A stretch of DNA of 64,000 bases from UBA3910 sp002391465. Lineage in GTDB: Bacteria > Bacillota > Limnochordia > Darwinibacteriales > Darwinibacteriaceae. Where the stretch lies: positions 62,001 to 126,000 of the forward strand of contig JASGVS010000010.1 of the NCBI GenBank assembly GCA_030054835.1, read 5' to 3'. The translations under genes were made by a program, and so were the position numbers. Of the stretch, positions 17,137 to 25,655 are shown piece after piece (the first letter of the stretch is position 1; the number at the start of each line of letters is the position of its first letter). The notes under the pieces are model-generated. The model saw only the letters and a program-made list of their open reading frames with translations, was not told where the DNA came from and made no database searches.

Positions 17137-18227
17137 TAGACGTCAGCCTCCTTTCCTCTGTTGAAAAGAGCCTTGATTTTATCCAAGCCAGGTATCCAAC
17201 CCTTAACCAGGCCTTCTGCAGCTACGATGAAGATGATTAGGGCCTGCACGATCCCAATCGTCTCCTTGGGTACACCTGCCAAGGCCTGCATCGTCTGGGA
17301 ACCGCGGTGCAGCACGCCGAAGAGAAATGCGCTGCCTAGGATACCAATGGGATTGTTCTTGGCCACCAAAGCTACCGCGATACCGTCAAAACCCCAGCCC
17401 TCAAAGGCGAAGATATCCAGGAATTTGTACTGAATACCCATTACCTGTACCGCTCCGGCCAGTCCCGCCAAAGCGCCTGAAATGAGCATGGCCGTTGCCA
17501 TGGCCCGGGAGGTATTCATACCTGCGTAGCGGGAGGCATCGGCGTTAAAGCCAACCGCCCGAATCTCGTAACCGATTGTGGTTTTGTAAAGCAACCAGTA
17601 GACCACAAAGGCGGCTAGAATGGCGATGAAAATCCCGGTGTTAACCCTGTACTCGCTGCCGATGCCGCTGAGGAAGCGCCACAGACGTGCGTTTTGGGCA
17701 ATATCTGGGCTGTAAGGCAGGGTTGTATTCGGATCCTGTAGGGGTCCGGTAACCAAATAGTGGGAAAGGTGCAAGGCGATGTAGTTCATCATGATGCTGT
17801 TTACTACCTCGTGCACTCCAAATTTGGCCTTCAGATACCCGGGCACAGATGCCCACAGTGCCCCAGCCAGCATACCTGCCCCCAGTGTCAGGGGTAGGTG
17901 CAGCAGCCTAGGTAGGCCTGCAAACTGATAACCCACAAAAGCGGAGGCGAGCATACCCACAATGATTTGACCCTCCGCACCAATGTTAAACAAACCTGCA
18001 CGGTAAGCAACCGCAATGGACAGACCGGCGAAAATCAACGGATTCACATAAACGAGCGTCTCGGAAAAGTCAATACCCGAACCAAAGGAACCGCTCAGCA
18101 GTGCTCCGTAACCGGCAAAGGGATTATTACCGGTGATAAACATGAGCACTCCGCCAATTACTAGTCCTACCAGAATAGCAGCCAAGGGAACGGCAATCCC
18201 TGACCACCACTTATTGTTCTTGGTCAT
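17136..18227 (-). CDS. nupP: Nucleoside ABC transporter permease 1 (YufP/NupP type)
   Basis: A 363-residue permease with about 9-10 membrane segments. The family motif FNIGAEGQIIVGMLASAFVGY lies near residue 80 and the EAA-like loop IRAVGFNADASRYAGMNTSRAM near residue 225. The ATG overlaps the TGA of the ATPase gene (ATGA), showing tight coupling. It forms the heterodimeric channel with the following permease. Confidence 0.88.
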   Translation of the reverse strand: MTKNNKWWSGIAVPLAAILVGLVIGGVLMFITGNNPFAGYGALLSGSFGSGIDFSETLVYVNPLIFAGLSIAVAYRAGLFNIGAEGQIIVGMLASAFVGYQFAGLPRLLHLPLTLGAGMLAGALWASVPGYLKAKFGVHEVVNSIMMNYIALHLSHYLVTGPLQDPNTTLPYSPDIAQNARLWRFLSGIGSEYRVNTGIFIAILAAFVVYWLLYKTTIGYEIRAVGFNADASRYAGMNTSRAMATAMLISGALAGLAGAVQVMGIQYKFLDIFAFEGWGFDGIAVALVAKNNPIGILGSAFLFGVLHRGSQTMQALAGVPKETIGIVQALIIFIVAAEGLVKGWIPGLDKIKALFNRGKEADV

Positions 18228-19786
18228 AGCTCTCCCCCTCCGGCTACCGCACTTGTCCGGTCGTCTGATACGCCCGCCATCATGAGGCCGAGTTTCTCTT
18301 CAGTCGCCTCTTCCCGGTCCACAATGCCCACGATGCGCCCTTCGTACATAACCGCAATCCTATCCGCCAAGGCCAAGATCTCATCCAACTCCAGGGAAAA
18401 GAGAAGCACTGCCTTTTGGGCGTCCCTGGCCTCAATTAGGCGCGTGTGGACAAATTCAATGGCACCAACGTCCAGTCCCCTAGTAGGTTGGGCAGCTACA
18501 ATCAACTCCGGTTCCTGAGCCAACTCCCTGGCCACAATCACCTTCTGCTGGTTGCCGCCTGAAAGGGAACTGGCAAGCACGTCTTCATTGGGCGTGCGCA
18601 CATCGTACTCTTCAATCAATTCCCGTGCCTCTTGTTTGATTACTTCCCAATCCAAGACAGTCTTGTTGCTGAACGGCGGCGCGTAATAGGTACGCAAAAC
18701 CATATTCTCAGCAATGGAAAATTCCAGAACAAGGCCATGGCGATGCCTATCCGCCGGAATGTGCACCACCTTGGATTCAAACACGCGGCGTGAGGAAAGA
18801 TTGGTAATGTCTTTACCGTTTAACACGATCTGACCAGAAGTGGCTTTCCGCATACCCGTAATGGCCTCAGCCAGTTCGTTCTGACCGTTGCCGTCTACAC
18901 CGGCAATGCCCAGTATTTCCCCTGCCCTAACGGAAAGGGAAACACCTGATAAGGCAGGTAAGTGCCGATCATCCTGCACATGGAGATCGGTAATGCGGAA
19001 CATCTCCGGTCCCGGTTTGGCCGGTTCCTTGCTCACCACAAGTTCCACATCGCGACCCACCATCATTCGGGCCAAGTCGTTAACGTTTGTTTCCGCAGTG
19101 GTAACGCTTCCGATGATCCGTCCCCTGCGGATAACGGTCACCCGATCGGAAATCTCCATTACTTCCTTCAGCTTGTGGCTGATGAAGATAATGGACTTAC
19201 CCATTTCCGTCAGGTTACGCATAATTGTAAACAGCTCCCCGACTTCCTGGGGTGTCAAAACAGCGGTAGGTTCATCCAACACCAGGATTTCAGCCCCGCG
19301 TAAAAGTGCTTTGAGAATTTCCACCCGCTGCTGCATGCCTACGGAAATATTCATAACCTTGGCGTGGGGATCAATGGCCAGGCCGTATTCCCTTGAAACG
19401 TCTTCCACCTGTCTAACGGCAGCTGCCATGTCTAAAAAGACCCCGCCGCGTTTTGGTTCTGTCCCCAGAACCAAATTCTCCACAACGGAAAACTGGGGAA
19501 TAAGCATAAAGTGCTGATGAACCATGCCGATACCTAAGCTCAAGGCATCATTTGGCTCATTAATCTCCCGCTTTTCCCCGTGGACGTAAATCTCCCCTTC
19601 GTCCGCCTGGTACAAACCATAGAGGATTTTCATCAGGGTGCTTTTACCGGCTCCGTTTTCACCCAATAAAGTATGAATCTCACCCTTCTTCAATGTAAAA
19701 TCCACATCGGCATTTGCAACAACACCAGGAAATCTTTTGGTGATACCCCGCATTTCCAATACAAGCTTTTCATGGGGCGATACCAT
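18224..19786 (-). CDS. nupO: Nucleoside ABC transporter ATP-binding protein, double NBD (YufO/NupO type)
   Basis: A 520-residue protein with two ATPase domains in tandem, as in RbsA/YufO. Domain 1 has Walker A GENGAGKST, Q-loop MVHQHFM, signature SVGMQQRVEI and Walker B ILVLDEPTAVL. Domain 2 has a degenerate Walker A (GVDGNGQNEL), signature LSGGNQQKVIVARE and AAQPTRGLDVG in place of a normal Walker B, usual for this class. ATG 19786 is chosen by a GGGGGG ribosome site; the longer frame upstream runs into the hairpin after the binding-protein gene. Confidence 0.9.
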   Translation of the reverse strand: MVSPHEKLVLEMRGITKRFPGVVANADVDFTLKKGEIHTLLGENGAGKSTLMKILYGLYQADEGEIYVHGEKREINEPNDALSLGIGMVHQHFMLIPQFSVVENLVLGTEPKRGGVFLDMAAAVRQVEDVSREYGLAIDPHAKVMNISVGMQQRVEILKALLRGAEILVLDEPTAVLTPQEVGELFTIMRNLTEMGKSIIFISHKLKEVMEISDRVTVIRRGRIIGSVTTAETNVNDLARMMVGRDVELVVSKEPAKPGPEMFRITDLHVQDDRHLPALSGVSLSVRAGEILGIAGVDGNGQNELAEAITGMRKATSGQIVLNGKDITNLSSRRVFESKVVHIPADRHRHGLVLEFSIAENMVLRTYYAPPFSNKTVLDWEVIKQEARELIEEYDVRTPNEDVLASSLSGGNQQKVIVARELAQEPELIVAAQPTRGLDVGAIEFVHTRLIEARDAQKAVLLFSLELDEILALADRIAVMYEGRIVGIVDREEATEEKLGLMMAGVSDDRTSAVAGGGEL

Positions 19787-19808
19787 CCAAATCCCCCCTA
19801 TCGTGTGA

Positions 19809-19834
19809 GGCGCCGGGACATTTATCCCGGCGCC
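19809..19834 (-). other. Intercistronic stem-loop after the binding-protein gene
   Basis: Perfect 10-bp stem (GGCGCCGGGA / TCCCGGCGCC) with a 6-base loop between the solute-binding-protein stop and the ATPase start, with no U-run. Such hairpins protect the 3' end of the binding-protein message and let it be made in excess over the transporter genes; partial attenuation is also possible. Confidence 0.75.
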
Positions 19835-19864
19835 CAAATATCCTATTTACATCTTCTTACAGAT

Positions 19865-20890
19865 TTACTTATTGATTACTTTGTAGACGTCGCTGGGGAA
19901 CTCCGGTACAACAAAGTCGCCGGAAGCGATCCGTTCAGCCCACTCCAGAGCGGCAGCTATTGCCTCAGGAGAAGCATTGTTGGTGTCACCAGTTACGATG
20001 CCTACGCCTTCTACATCAAGGCCGAGGGCGATGGTCTGTCCCTTGAAGTTGGGATCGAGCAGCATCAAGGTACCCTCAAACACACCAACGTCAACCCGCT
20101 TGATCATGGAGTTCAGAACAGCGTTGGGTGCTACGTGAGCCTGGTCGGAGTCTACACCGATTCCCCATACGCCCTGCTCTTCACAGGCTTCGATCATGCC
20201 CAGGCCGGTTGCACCAGCGGCGTGGAAGATAACGTCTGCACCGCGGCGGATCATGGACTCGGTAACTGCTTTACCCTTGGCCGGGTCGTCGAATGCGCCG
20301 GTATAGTTGCCGATGATCTCGATGTCAGGATCGACGGACCAAACACCTGCTTTGAAACCAGCTTCGAATCTCTCGATTACCGGAATCTGGATACCACCCA
20401 CAAAACCAACTTTGCCGGTCTTGGTGGTTTCGGCAGCCAATACGCCTACCAGGAAGGAACCTTCATGCTCTTTGAAGAGTACACCCAGAACGTTCTGCAG
20501 CTCAGTAGCGTGAACTTCCTCGTCAAAGCCGGAGTCAATGATACCAAATCTTGTTTCCGGATACTGAGGCGCAATTTTCTTGACGGCGTCTTCCAGCAGG
20601 AAGCCGATGGCCCATACCACATCATAGCCCTCGCGAGCGAGCATGGACAGGTTGGGTTCATAGTCAGAAGGTGTACGGGACTCTACATACCGTACGTCTG
20701 CGCCGAGTTCTTCCTGCAGCCGCATTAGACCTACATATGCAGCATCGTTAAAAGACTGGTCGCCAAGGCCACCCACGTCAAACACGATGGCTACCCTAGG
20801 TGCACTGTCTTCTGCAAATCCCACAGAAGAGAAAACCAGCATCAGACCTAAGACGAGCAATAAGACTTTTGAGTTCCTTACCAACTTCAT
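19865..20890 (-). CDS. BMP-family nucleoside-binding protein
   Basis: A 341-residue Med/BMP-type solute-binding protein: VAIVFDVGGLGDQSFNDAAYVGL just after the signal sequence, PDVVWAIGFL-like lobe (YDVVWAIGFLLEDAV), GKVGFVGG and HAAGATGLGMIEACEEQGVWGIGVDSDQ. The signal peptide (VLLLVLGLMLVFSSVGFA) ends in a signal peptidase I-type site and has no lipobox Cys, unusual for a Gram-positive BMP protein, so the product may be free in a periplasm. AAGGAGG precedes the ATG. It heads the importer operon and is separated from the ATPase gene by a stem-loop. Confidence 0.9.
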   Translation of the reverse strand: MKLVRNSKVLLLVLGLMLVFSSVGFAEDSAPRVAIVFDVGGLGDQSFNDAAYVGLMRLQEELGADVRYVESRTPSDYEPNLSMLAREGYDVVWAIGFLLEDAVKKIAPQYPETRFGIIDSGFDEEVHATELQNVLGVLFKEHEGSFLVGVLAAETTKTGKVGFVGGIQIPVIERFEAGFKAGVWSVDPDIEIIGNYTGAFDDPAKGKAVTESMIRRGADVIFHAAGATGLGMIEACEEQGVWGIGVDSDQAHVAPNAVLNSMIKRVDVGVFEGTLMLLDPNFKGQTIALGLDVEGVGIVTGDTNNASPEAIAAALEWAERIASGDFVVPEFPSDVYKVINK

Positions 20891-21043
20891 AAACCATCCT
20901 CCTTAATTCTTGTTTTGGTTTTTACAAACTTAATACGGAGTCGGTACGGTAAGATACTTCGTTACGGAAAATGAAATTCCTCCTAAACTCCCCGCTGAAA
21001 AGATCGCCTGAAAATGGCCGCTGTGTAAGATTTTTCCAGGATA

Positions 21044-21664
21044 CTAGATTGTCTGAACATTGTTTCTACCACTTGCTTTGGCCCGATATTGAGCCTCATC
21101 CACCCGCTTCAAAAGATCATCAAAGCCATCTCCCGGCCGCAGCTCCGTTACCCCGACGCTGATGGTAACCGTACTGCCGCCTACGAATTCCTCATCTGCC
21201 ACGATTAACCTGAGCCGATCCATCACCCTCGCAGCATCTGCCAAAGTGATCTTAGGCATAAGCAGAATAAACTCTTCCCCTCCCCACCGAGCCAAAACGT
21301 CTGAGGCGCGGATGTTAGCCTGGATAATCTCCGCCAGCTGCTTGAGCACCGAGTCACCAACGGTGTGGCCCAACCTATCATTGATCTTTTTAAAGTGGTC
21401 AAAATCCAGCAAGGCAATTGACAGGGGCTCGTTGTATCGTTGGGCTTGGACGATCATCTGAGCCAGAAAGTCATTGAACGCCCGCCTGTTGTAAAGCTGG
21501 GTTAGTTCATCCACAGTGGACAGCACCTTCAACTCCTCTTCAATCTCCCGCCGTTTCTCAATCTCAGCGGTAAGTTCATCCCGGGAGGCCATCGTTTCCC
21601 GCAGGCTCAGGACCATGCGGTTGAAGGACTGGGCCAGCCTGCCGATCTCGTCCTTAGAGCTCAC
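21044..21664 (-). pseudogene. HAMP end and GGDEF domain of a split diguanylate cyclase (C-terminal half)
   Basis: This frame carries the end of a HAMP linker (SSKDEIGRLAQSFNRMV), a short coiled coil and a complete GGDEF domain with RWGGEEF and an inhibitory RxxD site (RASD) five residues ahead. It is in the same frame as the ORF ending at 21701, parted only by a TAG and 12 further codons that encode the missing HAMP residues (EVGRGDLDKQIE). It thus belongs to one gene with 21701-22825. GTG 21664 lacks a good ribosome site, so independent translation is doubtful; the cyclase is either inactivated, read through, or affected by a sequence error. Confidence 0.8.
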
Positions 21665-21700
21665 CTCGATCTGCTTATCCAGATCCCCCCTACCAACCTC

Positions 21701-22825
21701 CTAGGTAAGCTCCACCAGACGGGAGATGGGCTTGGCCGACCGGGACACAAACAGGAGCGTTAATCCGGACAAGACAAAGATGGAGATGAAGCCGGTGATG
21801 AGGAACTGCCTTCTCTGGGCCTGTACCATGGCATCGATCACTTCTCCCGGCGTCCGCAGCACAACAACCCAGTTCTCCCCTTTGTTTCCCAGCCTTTGAT
21901 CGGCCGCTTCTTCATTGCCGCCAAAGGCCTGTTCACTTAAGGCAGTGGTGCTCACAATGGGACTCACGGCAAACAGACTACCACGTCCGTCCCCATCAGC
22001 GAGGATGGCAGCGGTCGTTTCGGTACCGAGCAGGGATACAACTTCCCTGGGCACCTGGGTGGACAGGGACGCCTGCTCCGGTTCCCAGATCACAAGGCCA
22101 CCGCTGCGGGCAATCTGAACGCTGCCCGGTTCATAGAGGGGTGAATAGTGTTCAATAATCTCCCCAAAGAGATCGAGGATCCTGAGGTTGTTTTTCAAAA
22201 CCCCAACCACTTCCCCGTCGTGATACACCGGTGCCGTTACACCCAACACGAAATCACCCACACTCACGTCGTAGCCCCGGTCATCAAAGAAAACCCTACC
22301 CTCACCGCCATGAACTGCCGCCTGCCACCAGTATTCATCGCCTTGGGCGAAGTTGGTGAGCTGCCCAGTTGCTGCGATCACAGTACCGTATCGGTTCGTG
22401 AGAAAAATCTCACCAAATAGGTCATCGACGATGTTATGTTGTTCCCGCAGCAAGTCAGCAGTTGGGTTATGCAGAAACTCCTCCAGGAAAGGATCCTCTG
22501 CGTCAATTGCGGCCCGCCACAGCTTGTCCAACCTGTCAATTTCCGCCTCCCGTTCCAACGGATCCAGACTGTCGTAGGCGGCGTTACTCGCCAGTACACT
22601 TCCTTTCAGGGCAGGCATGGTGGCCAATGTGGCCGTGGTCCTGGCCAAACCCTTGAGGTGACCGTCAATGTGGATGGCAATGGCCTGGGCTGCGTTCTGA
22701 CTCGCCTCCAAACGGCTGGTAACAAAGGCGTTGCGGTGAAAAGACGCCATGACGAAGGTCAATACCGTAACAATCAAGACGCCTAGTACAATCATGGTGG
22801 CGGCCAACTTGAACCGGATGCTCAT
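21701..22825 (-). CDS. Sensor half (dCache-like, membrane, HAMP start) of a split diguanylate cyclase
   Basis: About 374 residues: an N-terminal membrane helix (LAATMIVLGVLIVTVLTFVM), a large extracytoplasmic ligand-binding region with dCache-like features (LTNRYGTVIAATGQLTNF, WWQAAVHGGEGRVFFDDR, VLGVTAPVYHDGEVVGVLKNN), a second helix (FLITGFISIFVLSGLTLLFV) and the first HAMP residues (SRLVELT) before a TAG stop. The GGDEF output domain continues in frame downstream. ATG 22825 has GGGAGG eight bases upstream; a GTG at 22834 overlaps that site. The ligand is unknown. Confidence 0.8.
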   Translation of the reverse strand: MSIRFKLAATMIVLGVLIVTVLTFVMASFHRNAFVTSRLEASQNAAQAIAIHIDGHLKGLARTTATLATMPALKGSVLASNAAYDSLDPLEREAEIDRLDKLWRAAIDAEDPFLEEFLHNPTADLLREQHNIVDDLFGEIFLTNRYGTVIAATGQLTNFAQGDEYWWQAAVHGGEGRVFFDDRGYDVSVGDFVLGVTAPVYHDGEVVGVLKNNLRILDLFGEIIEHYSPLYEPGSVQIARSGGLVIWEPEQASLSTQVPREVVSLLGTETTAAILADGDGRGSLFAVSPIVSTTALSEQAFGGNEEAADQRLGNKGENWVVVLRTPGEVIDAMVQAQRRQFLITGFISIFVLSGLTLLFVSRSAKPISRLVELT

Positions 22826-22856
22826 TCTCCTCACCTCCCGACCTCATATTAGCGAA

Positions 22857-22882
22857 AAAAGGCCGATCTAAACCGGCCTTTT
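22857..22882 (-). terminator. Terminator region next to the kdgK gene
   Basis: Nine-base-pair stem (AAAAGGCCG / CGGCCTTTT) with an 8-base loop and T-runs on both sides. It stands downstream of kdgK and upstream of the sensor cyclase gene and should end the eda-kdgK transcript. Confidence 0.88.
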
Positions 22883-22898
22883 CTCTACCCTTCCCTAT

Positions 22899-23921
22899 TT
22901 ATCTCTGTACCCGCCCGGAAGTATCCCCTTTCAGCAGGTTCTCCACTTCCGCTGCGGTAACCATGTTGAAGTCTCCGTGGATAGTGTGCTTCAAGGCTGA
23001 AGCTGCCACGCCAAATTCGAGTGCCTCTTTGAAATCTGCACCGTTAACCAGTTTGTAAATGATGCCAGCGGCAAAGGAGTCGCCTCCCCCTACCCGATCC
23101 ACGATTCTAATGTCGTAAACACGGCTCCTGTAGAACTCACTGCCATCCCAGCCGCAGCCGGACCAACCGTTGTCAGAGGCTGAATAGGACTCGCGCAGCG
23201 AGCTGAAAACGTATTTAAAGCCAAATTTGTCCATCATCCGCTGGAAAATGTCTTGGTAGCCGCTGAGATCAAGCTCACCGGAGGTAACATCGGTCTCACC
23301 CGGTTTGAAGCCCAAGGTGAGGTGGGCGTCTTCCTCGTTGCCGATGCACACATCAACATACTGCATCAAATTGGTCATCACTTTCTGGGCCTCAACCGGA
23401 GTCCAGAGGTTCTTCCGGTAGTTGAGGTCTACCGAAACGGTTACGTTGTTCCGCTTTGCGGCCTTAAGAGCTGCTTCTGTCAGGGCAACCGCCTTTTCGC
23501 CCAGGGCAGGAGTGATACCCGTAAAGTGGAACCAATCGGCGCCTTGGAAAACTGCATCAAAGTCAAAATCCCTAACCTCGGCCTCAGCAATGGCGGAGCG
23601 GGCCCGGTCGTAGATCACCTTGGAGGGACGCATGGAAGCACCCGTTTCCAGAAAGTAGATGCCGATGCGCTCACCGCCCCGGACTATGTAATCCGTTTTC
23701 ACACCGAAGCGGCGTAGGCTGTTGATTGCCGCCTGACCAATGTCATTGGCAGGCAGTTTTGTCACGTAATAGGCATCGCAGCCGTAATTGGCCAAAGAAA
23801 CGGCCACGTTAGCTTCCCCTCCACCGTATACCACATCAAAGGACTCTGCCTGAACAAACCTTTCATACCTGGGGGTAGACAGCCTGAGCATGATTTCCCC
23901 CATAGTAACAACCTTTTTCAT
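22899..23921 (-). CDS. kdgK: 2-dehydro-3-deoxygluconate kinase (PfkB family)
   Basis: A 340-residue ribokinase-family sugar kinase: VTMGEIMLRLSTP at the N-terminus, YGGGEANVAVSLANYG (substrate-binding signature 1) near residue 30, and RVGGGDSFAAGIIYKL (signature 2 with catalytic Asp) near residue 280. It phosphorylates KDG to KDPG, which the neighbouring aldolase splits. AGGAGG precedes ATG. The gene follows eda by about 30 bases, so the two form a short Entner-Doudoroff/uronate operon. Confidence 0.87.
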   Translation of the reverse strand: MKKVVTMGEIMLRLSTPRYERFVQAESFDVVYGGGEANVAVSLANYGCDAYYVTKLPANDIGQAAINSLRRFGVKTDYIVRGGERIGIYFLETGASMRPSKVIYDRARSAIAEAEVRDFDFDAVFQGADWFHFTGITPALGEKAVALTEAALKAAKRNNVTVSVDLNYRKNLWTPVEAQKVMTNLMQYVDVCIGNEEDAHLTLGFKPGETDVTSGELDLSGYQDIFQRMMDKFGFKYVFSSLRESYSASDNGWSGCGWDGSEFYRSRVYDIRIVDRVGGGDSFAAGIIYKLVNGADFKEALEFGVAASALKHTIHGDFNMVTAAEVENLLKGDTSGRVQR

Positions 23922-23953
23922 CGTTTTAGACCTCCTCTACGTTTGGACCCGAG

Positions 23954-24580
23954 TTAGGCCCTGGCTGCAGCGATTTTTTCCACATACTCCCGGGCGGCCT
24001 GGGTGATCTCCTGGCTAGTGCCCTTGGTCAGGTTGCCCCCTACCCCCACTGCAATACATCCGTTTTTGATCCATTCATCCACGTTATCAAGGCTAACTCC
24101 GCCGGTGGGCATAAGGACCGCCTGGGGTAGGGGCCCAAGCACAGCTTTGACAAAGGAAGGGCCAAAGGCACTGCCTGGGAAGACCTTAATTAGGTCAACC
24201 CCAGCTTCCATAGCCCGGATCATCTCGGTTATGGTCATACACCCTGCCATATAGGGTATTTGATATCTATTACACAGCCGTGCCGTATCCGCATCAAATC
24301 CTGGACTAACTATGTACTTGGCCCCGGCTAAAATGGCAATGCGCGCTGTTTCGCTATCCAGCACGGTACCTGCACCAACAAGTAGGCTATCACCAAATTC
24401 AGCCGTTAAAGACTCAATTACCTTGTGTGCTCCAGGCACGGTAAAGGTGATCTCAATGGCGTCAATGCCCCCATCCATACACGCCAAGGCAATCTGGCGG
24501 GCCTTCTCACTGTTTTCTGCCCGGACCACGGCAACTATGCCTGTTTTTTCGATCCTGCTTAACACATCGTACTTCCGCAT
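23954..24580 (-). CDS. eda: 2-dehydro-3-deoxyphosphogluconate aldolase
   Basis: A 208-residue class I aldolase of the KDPG/KHG family: GIVAVVRAENSEKA, IEITFTVPGA (catalytic Glu), GAGTVLD, KYIVSPGFD and DLIKVFPGSAFGPSF, where the Lys forms the Schiff base, then MPTGGVSLDNVDEW (phosphate loop). It cleaves KDPG to pyruvate and glyceraldehyde 3-phosphate. ATG 24580 is set by GGAGG eight bases upstream; a longer frame to 24610 has no site. First structural gene of the eda-kdgK operon; an 8-codon leader ORF lies just upstream. Confidence 0.9.
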   Translation of the reverse strand: MRKYDVLSRIEKTGIVAVVRAENSEKARQIALACMDGGIDAIEITFTVPGAHKVIESLTAEFGDSLLVGAGTVLDSETARIAILAGAKYIVSPGFDADTARLCNRYQIPYMAGCMTITEMIRAMEAGVDLIKVFPGSAFGPSFVKAVLGPLPQAVLMPTGGVSLDNVDEWIKNGCIAVGVGGNLTKGTSQEITQAAREYVEKIAAARA

Positions 24581-24613
24581 GCTTAGAACCTCCATACTAG
24601 AATCGTCCAAAAC

Positions 24614-24640
24614 TCAGTAAGTCACTGTATAATTGGCCAT
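24614..24640 (-). CDS. Possible 8-codon leader ORF upstream of eda
   Basis: A tiny frame encoding MANYTVTY has a very good ribosome site (AGGAGGGCAG before ATG 24640) and ends 33 bases ahead of the eda start. No attenuator hairpin is evident beyond it. It may be a chance frame, an upstream translation enhancer or a remnant. Confidence 0.25.
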   Translation of the reverse strand: MANYTVTY

Positions 24641-24678
24641 CTGCCCTCCTACTCCTGCTTTTATGATATCCAATTGTG

Positions 24679-24733
24679 TTGGCAAACACCAGTCCAACTG
24701 TTCCTTGCCAATTACTTGGTTGTATTATAAAAT
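24679..24733 (+). promoter_or_regulatory. Hemerythrin promoter with an inverted repeat in the eda-hemerythrin divergent region
   Basis: TTGCCA (24705-24710) and TAAAAT (24728-24733) are 17 bases apart on the plus strand. The -35 overlaps the right arm of an inverted repeat TTGGCAA...TTGCCAA (24679-24711, 19-base centre), so a regulator bound there could affect both the plus-strand hemerythrin gene and the minus-strand eda operon. Confidence 0.5.
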
Positions 24734-24776
24734 ATCGTTAACATCCATTATAAAGTGCGGAAGGAGTAATGATAAT

Positions 24777-25181
24777 ATGAAATGGTCTCCTGATTTGGCG
24801 ATTGGTATTGAACATATTGACGAACAGCATCAAGAATGGTTTAAGCGGGCAGACGACCTTTTCGAAGCGGGTCGGGAGAGAAGGGCGAAGGAAGTAATTG
24901 GTGAGCTTTTGGAGTTTTTAGATGACTACACCAAAAAGCATTTTGCGGACGAAGAGAGGTACATGCAGGAAATCGGTTACCCCGGCTATGATGCCCAAAA
25001 GCAGGCACATGAAAGCTTTGTTGAACGCCTCGCCCAACTGCGCAGGGATTATGACTCGTCGGGCGGCAGCGTGAATGTAATAATCAACGCTAATAAGATT
25101 GTTATCGATTGGCTGATCTCCCATATCTCCAAAATGGATCGCCAAATCGGAGCCTATGTGCGAGAGCAGAAGGGACGGTAA
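24777..25181 (+). CDS. Bacteriohemerythrin
   Basis: A 134-residue single-domain hemerythrin. The di-iron ligands are visible: HIDEQH at residues 13-18, KKHFADEERYM (His and Glu) near residue 56, AHESF near 80 and ISHISKMD near 118. Such proteins bind O2 or NO reversibly and often serve oxygen sensing or scavenging in anaerobes. AAGGAGT ten bases before the ATG sets the start; the longer frame upstream is non-coding promoter. Nearby c-di-GMP genes on both sides suggest, but do not prove, a link to signalling. Confidence 0.92.
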   Translation: MKWSPDLAIGIEHIDEQHQEWFKRADDLFEAGRERRAKEVIGELLEFLDDYTKKHFADEERYMQEIGYPGYDAQKQAHESFVERLAQLRRDYDSSGGSVNVIINANKIVIDWLISHISKMDRQIGAYVREQKGR

Positions 25182-25192
25182 GAATAAAAAAG

Positions 25193-25235
25193 GGAGGGTA
25201 TCAGCGCTCCTGGGGTTAAGACGCTGATTCCCTCC
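25193..25235 (-). terminator. Terminator of the orphan riboswitch transcript
   Basis: A 14-bp stem with one mismatch (GGAGGGTATCAGCG / CGCTGATTCCCTCC) around a 15-base loop; on the minus strand it is followed by TTTTTTATT. On the plus strand there is no T-run, so it serves a minus-strand RNA and not chiefly the hemerythrin gene. Confidence 0.85.
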
Positions 25236-25539
25236 GTGTATAGCAGACTTGGACAAGGGAGATAATTGCTTCTCGGTGCTGTGTCTATTGCCTGTATCGT
25301 GCAGTAGCAAAACTGTGTCCTTTGTATTCTCATTGCTGGTTTTGTGCTCTGTCCGCTGCTGTGATTGATCTATGTTGTTTTGCAAATTCTTGGCTGGTTC
25401 TCCTGGTTGGCTGACCGGATCAAATACTAGTTTCTTTCTTGTCCAAGTGCTTCTGGCAAGACGCCTGGAACAATAAAAATGCCCCTTTTTCTCATGAAAA
25501 AAAGGCAGATTGCGGCTTTGGAACCGAAGTTCAAAACCG

Positions 25540-25628
25540 TTCTTAAGAGCAACCCAGCCGCCATAGCCGGCACACCGACCTTAGGCCTGAGGCTTTGCGT
25601 CCGTCCCTTTCGGGACGTTTGCCTTTTT
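25540..25628 (-). ncRNA. Cyclic di-GMP-I (GEMM-I) riboswitch
   Basis: On the minus strand from about 25628: GGCAAACG, a hairpin GTCCC-GAAA-GGGAC with GNRA tetraloop, GGACGCAAAGCCTCAGGCCTAAGG, and, after the second hairpin, GGCTATGGCGGCTGGGTTGC. This order (GGCAAAC, GNRA loop, GACGCAAAGCC, GGCCTAA, GGGTTGC) is the GEMM-I consensus. The segment after it has a GCC-T-run / A-run-GGGGC hairpin followed by ATTTTTATT (about 25479-25505), a likely terminator-type expression platform. No gene under its control was recognised. Confidence 0.88.
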
Positions 25629-25655
25629 TCTTACCCCATATTCTGTTCGCGGTTT

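Noticed and set aside
19673..20728. Long plus-strand frame of 351 codons opposite the BMP protein gene
   Set aside because: It is the antisense shadow of a clear binding-protein gene and has no ribosome site or family motif.
24918..25385. Minus-strand frame of 155 codons across the riboswitch downstream region and antisense to hemerythrin
   Set aside because: It begins with TTG without a good ribosome site, runs through the strong terminator at 25193-25235 and then mirrors the hemerythrin gene.
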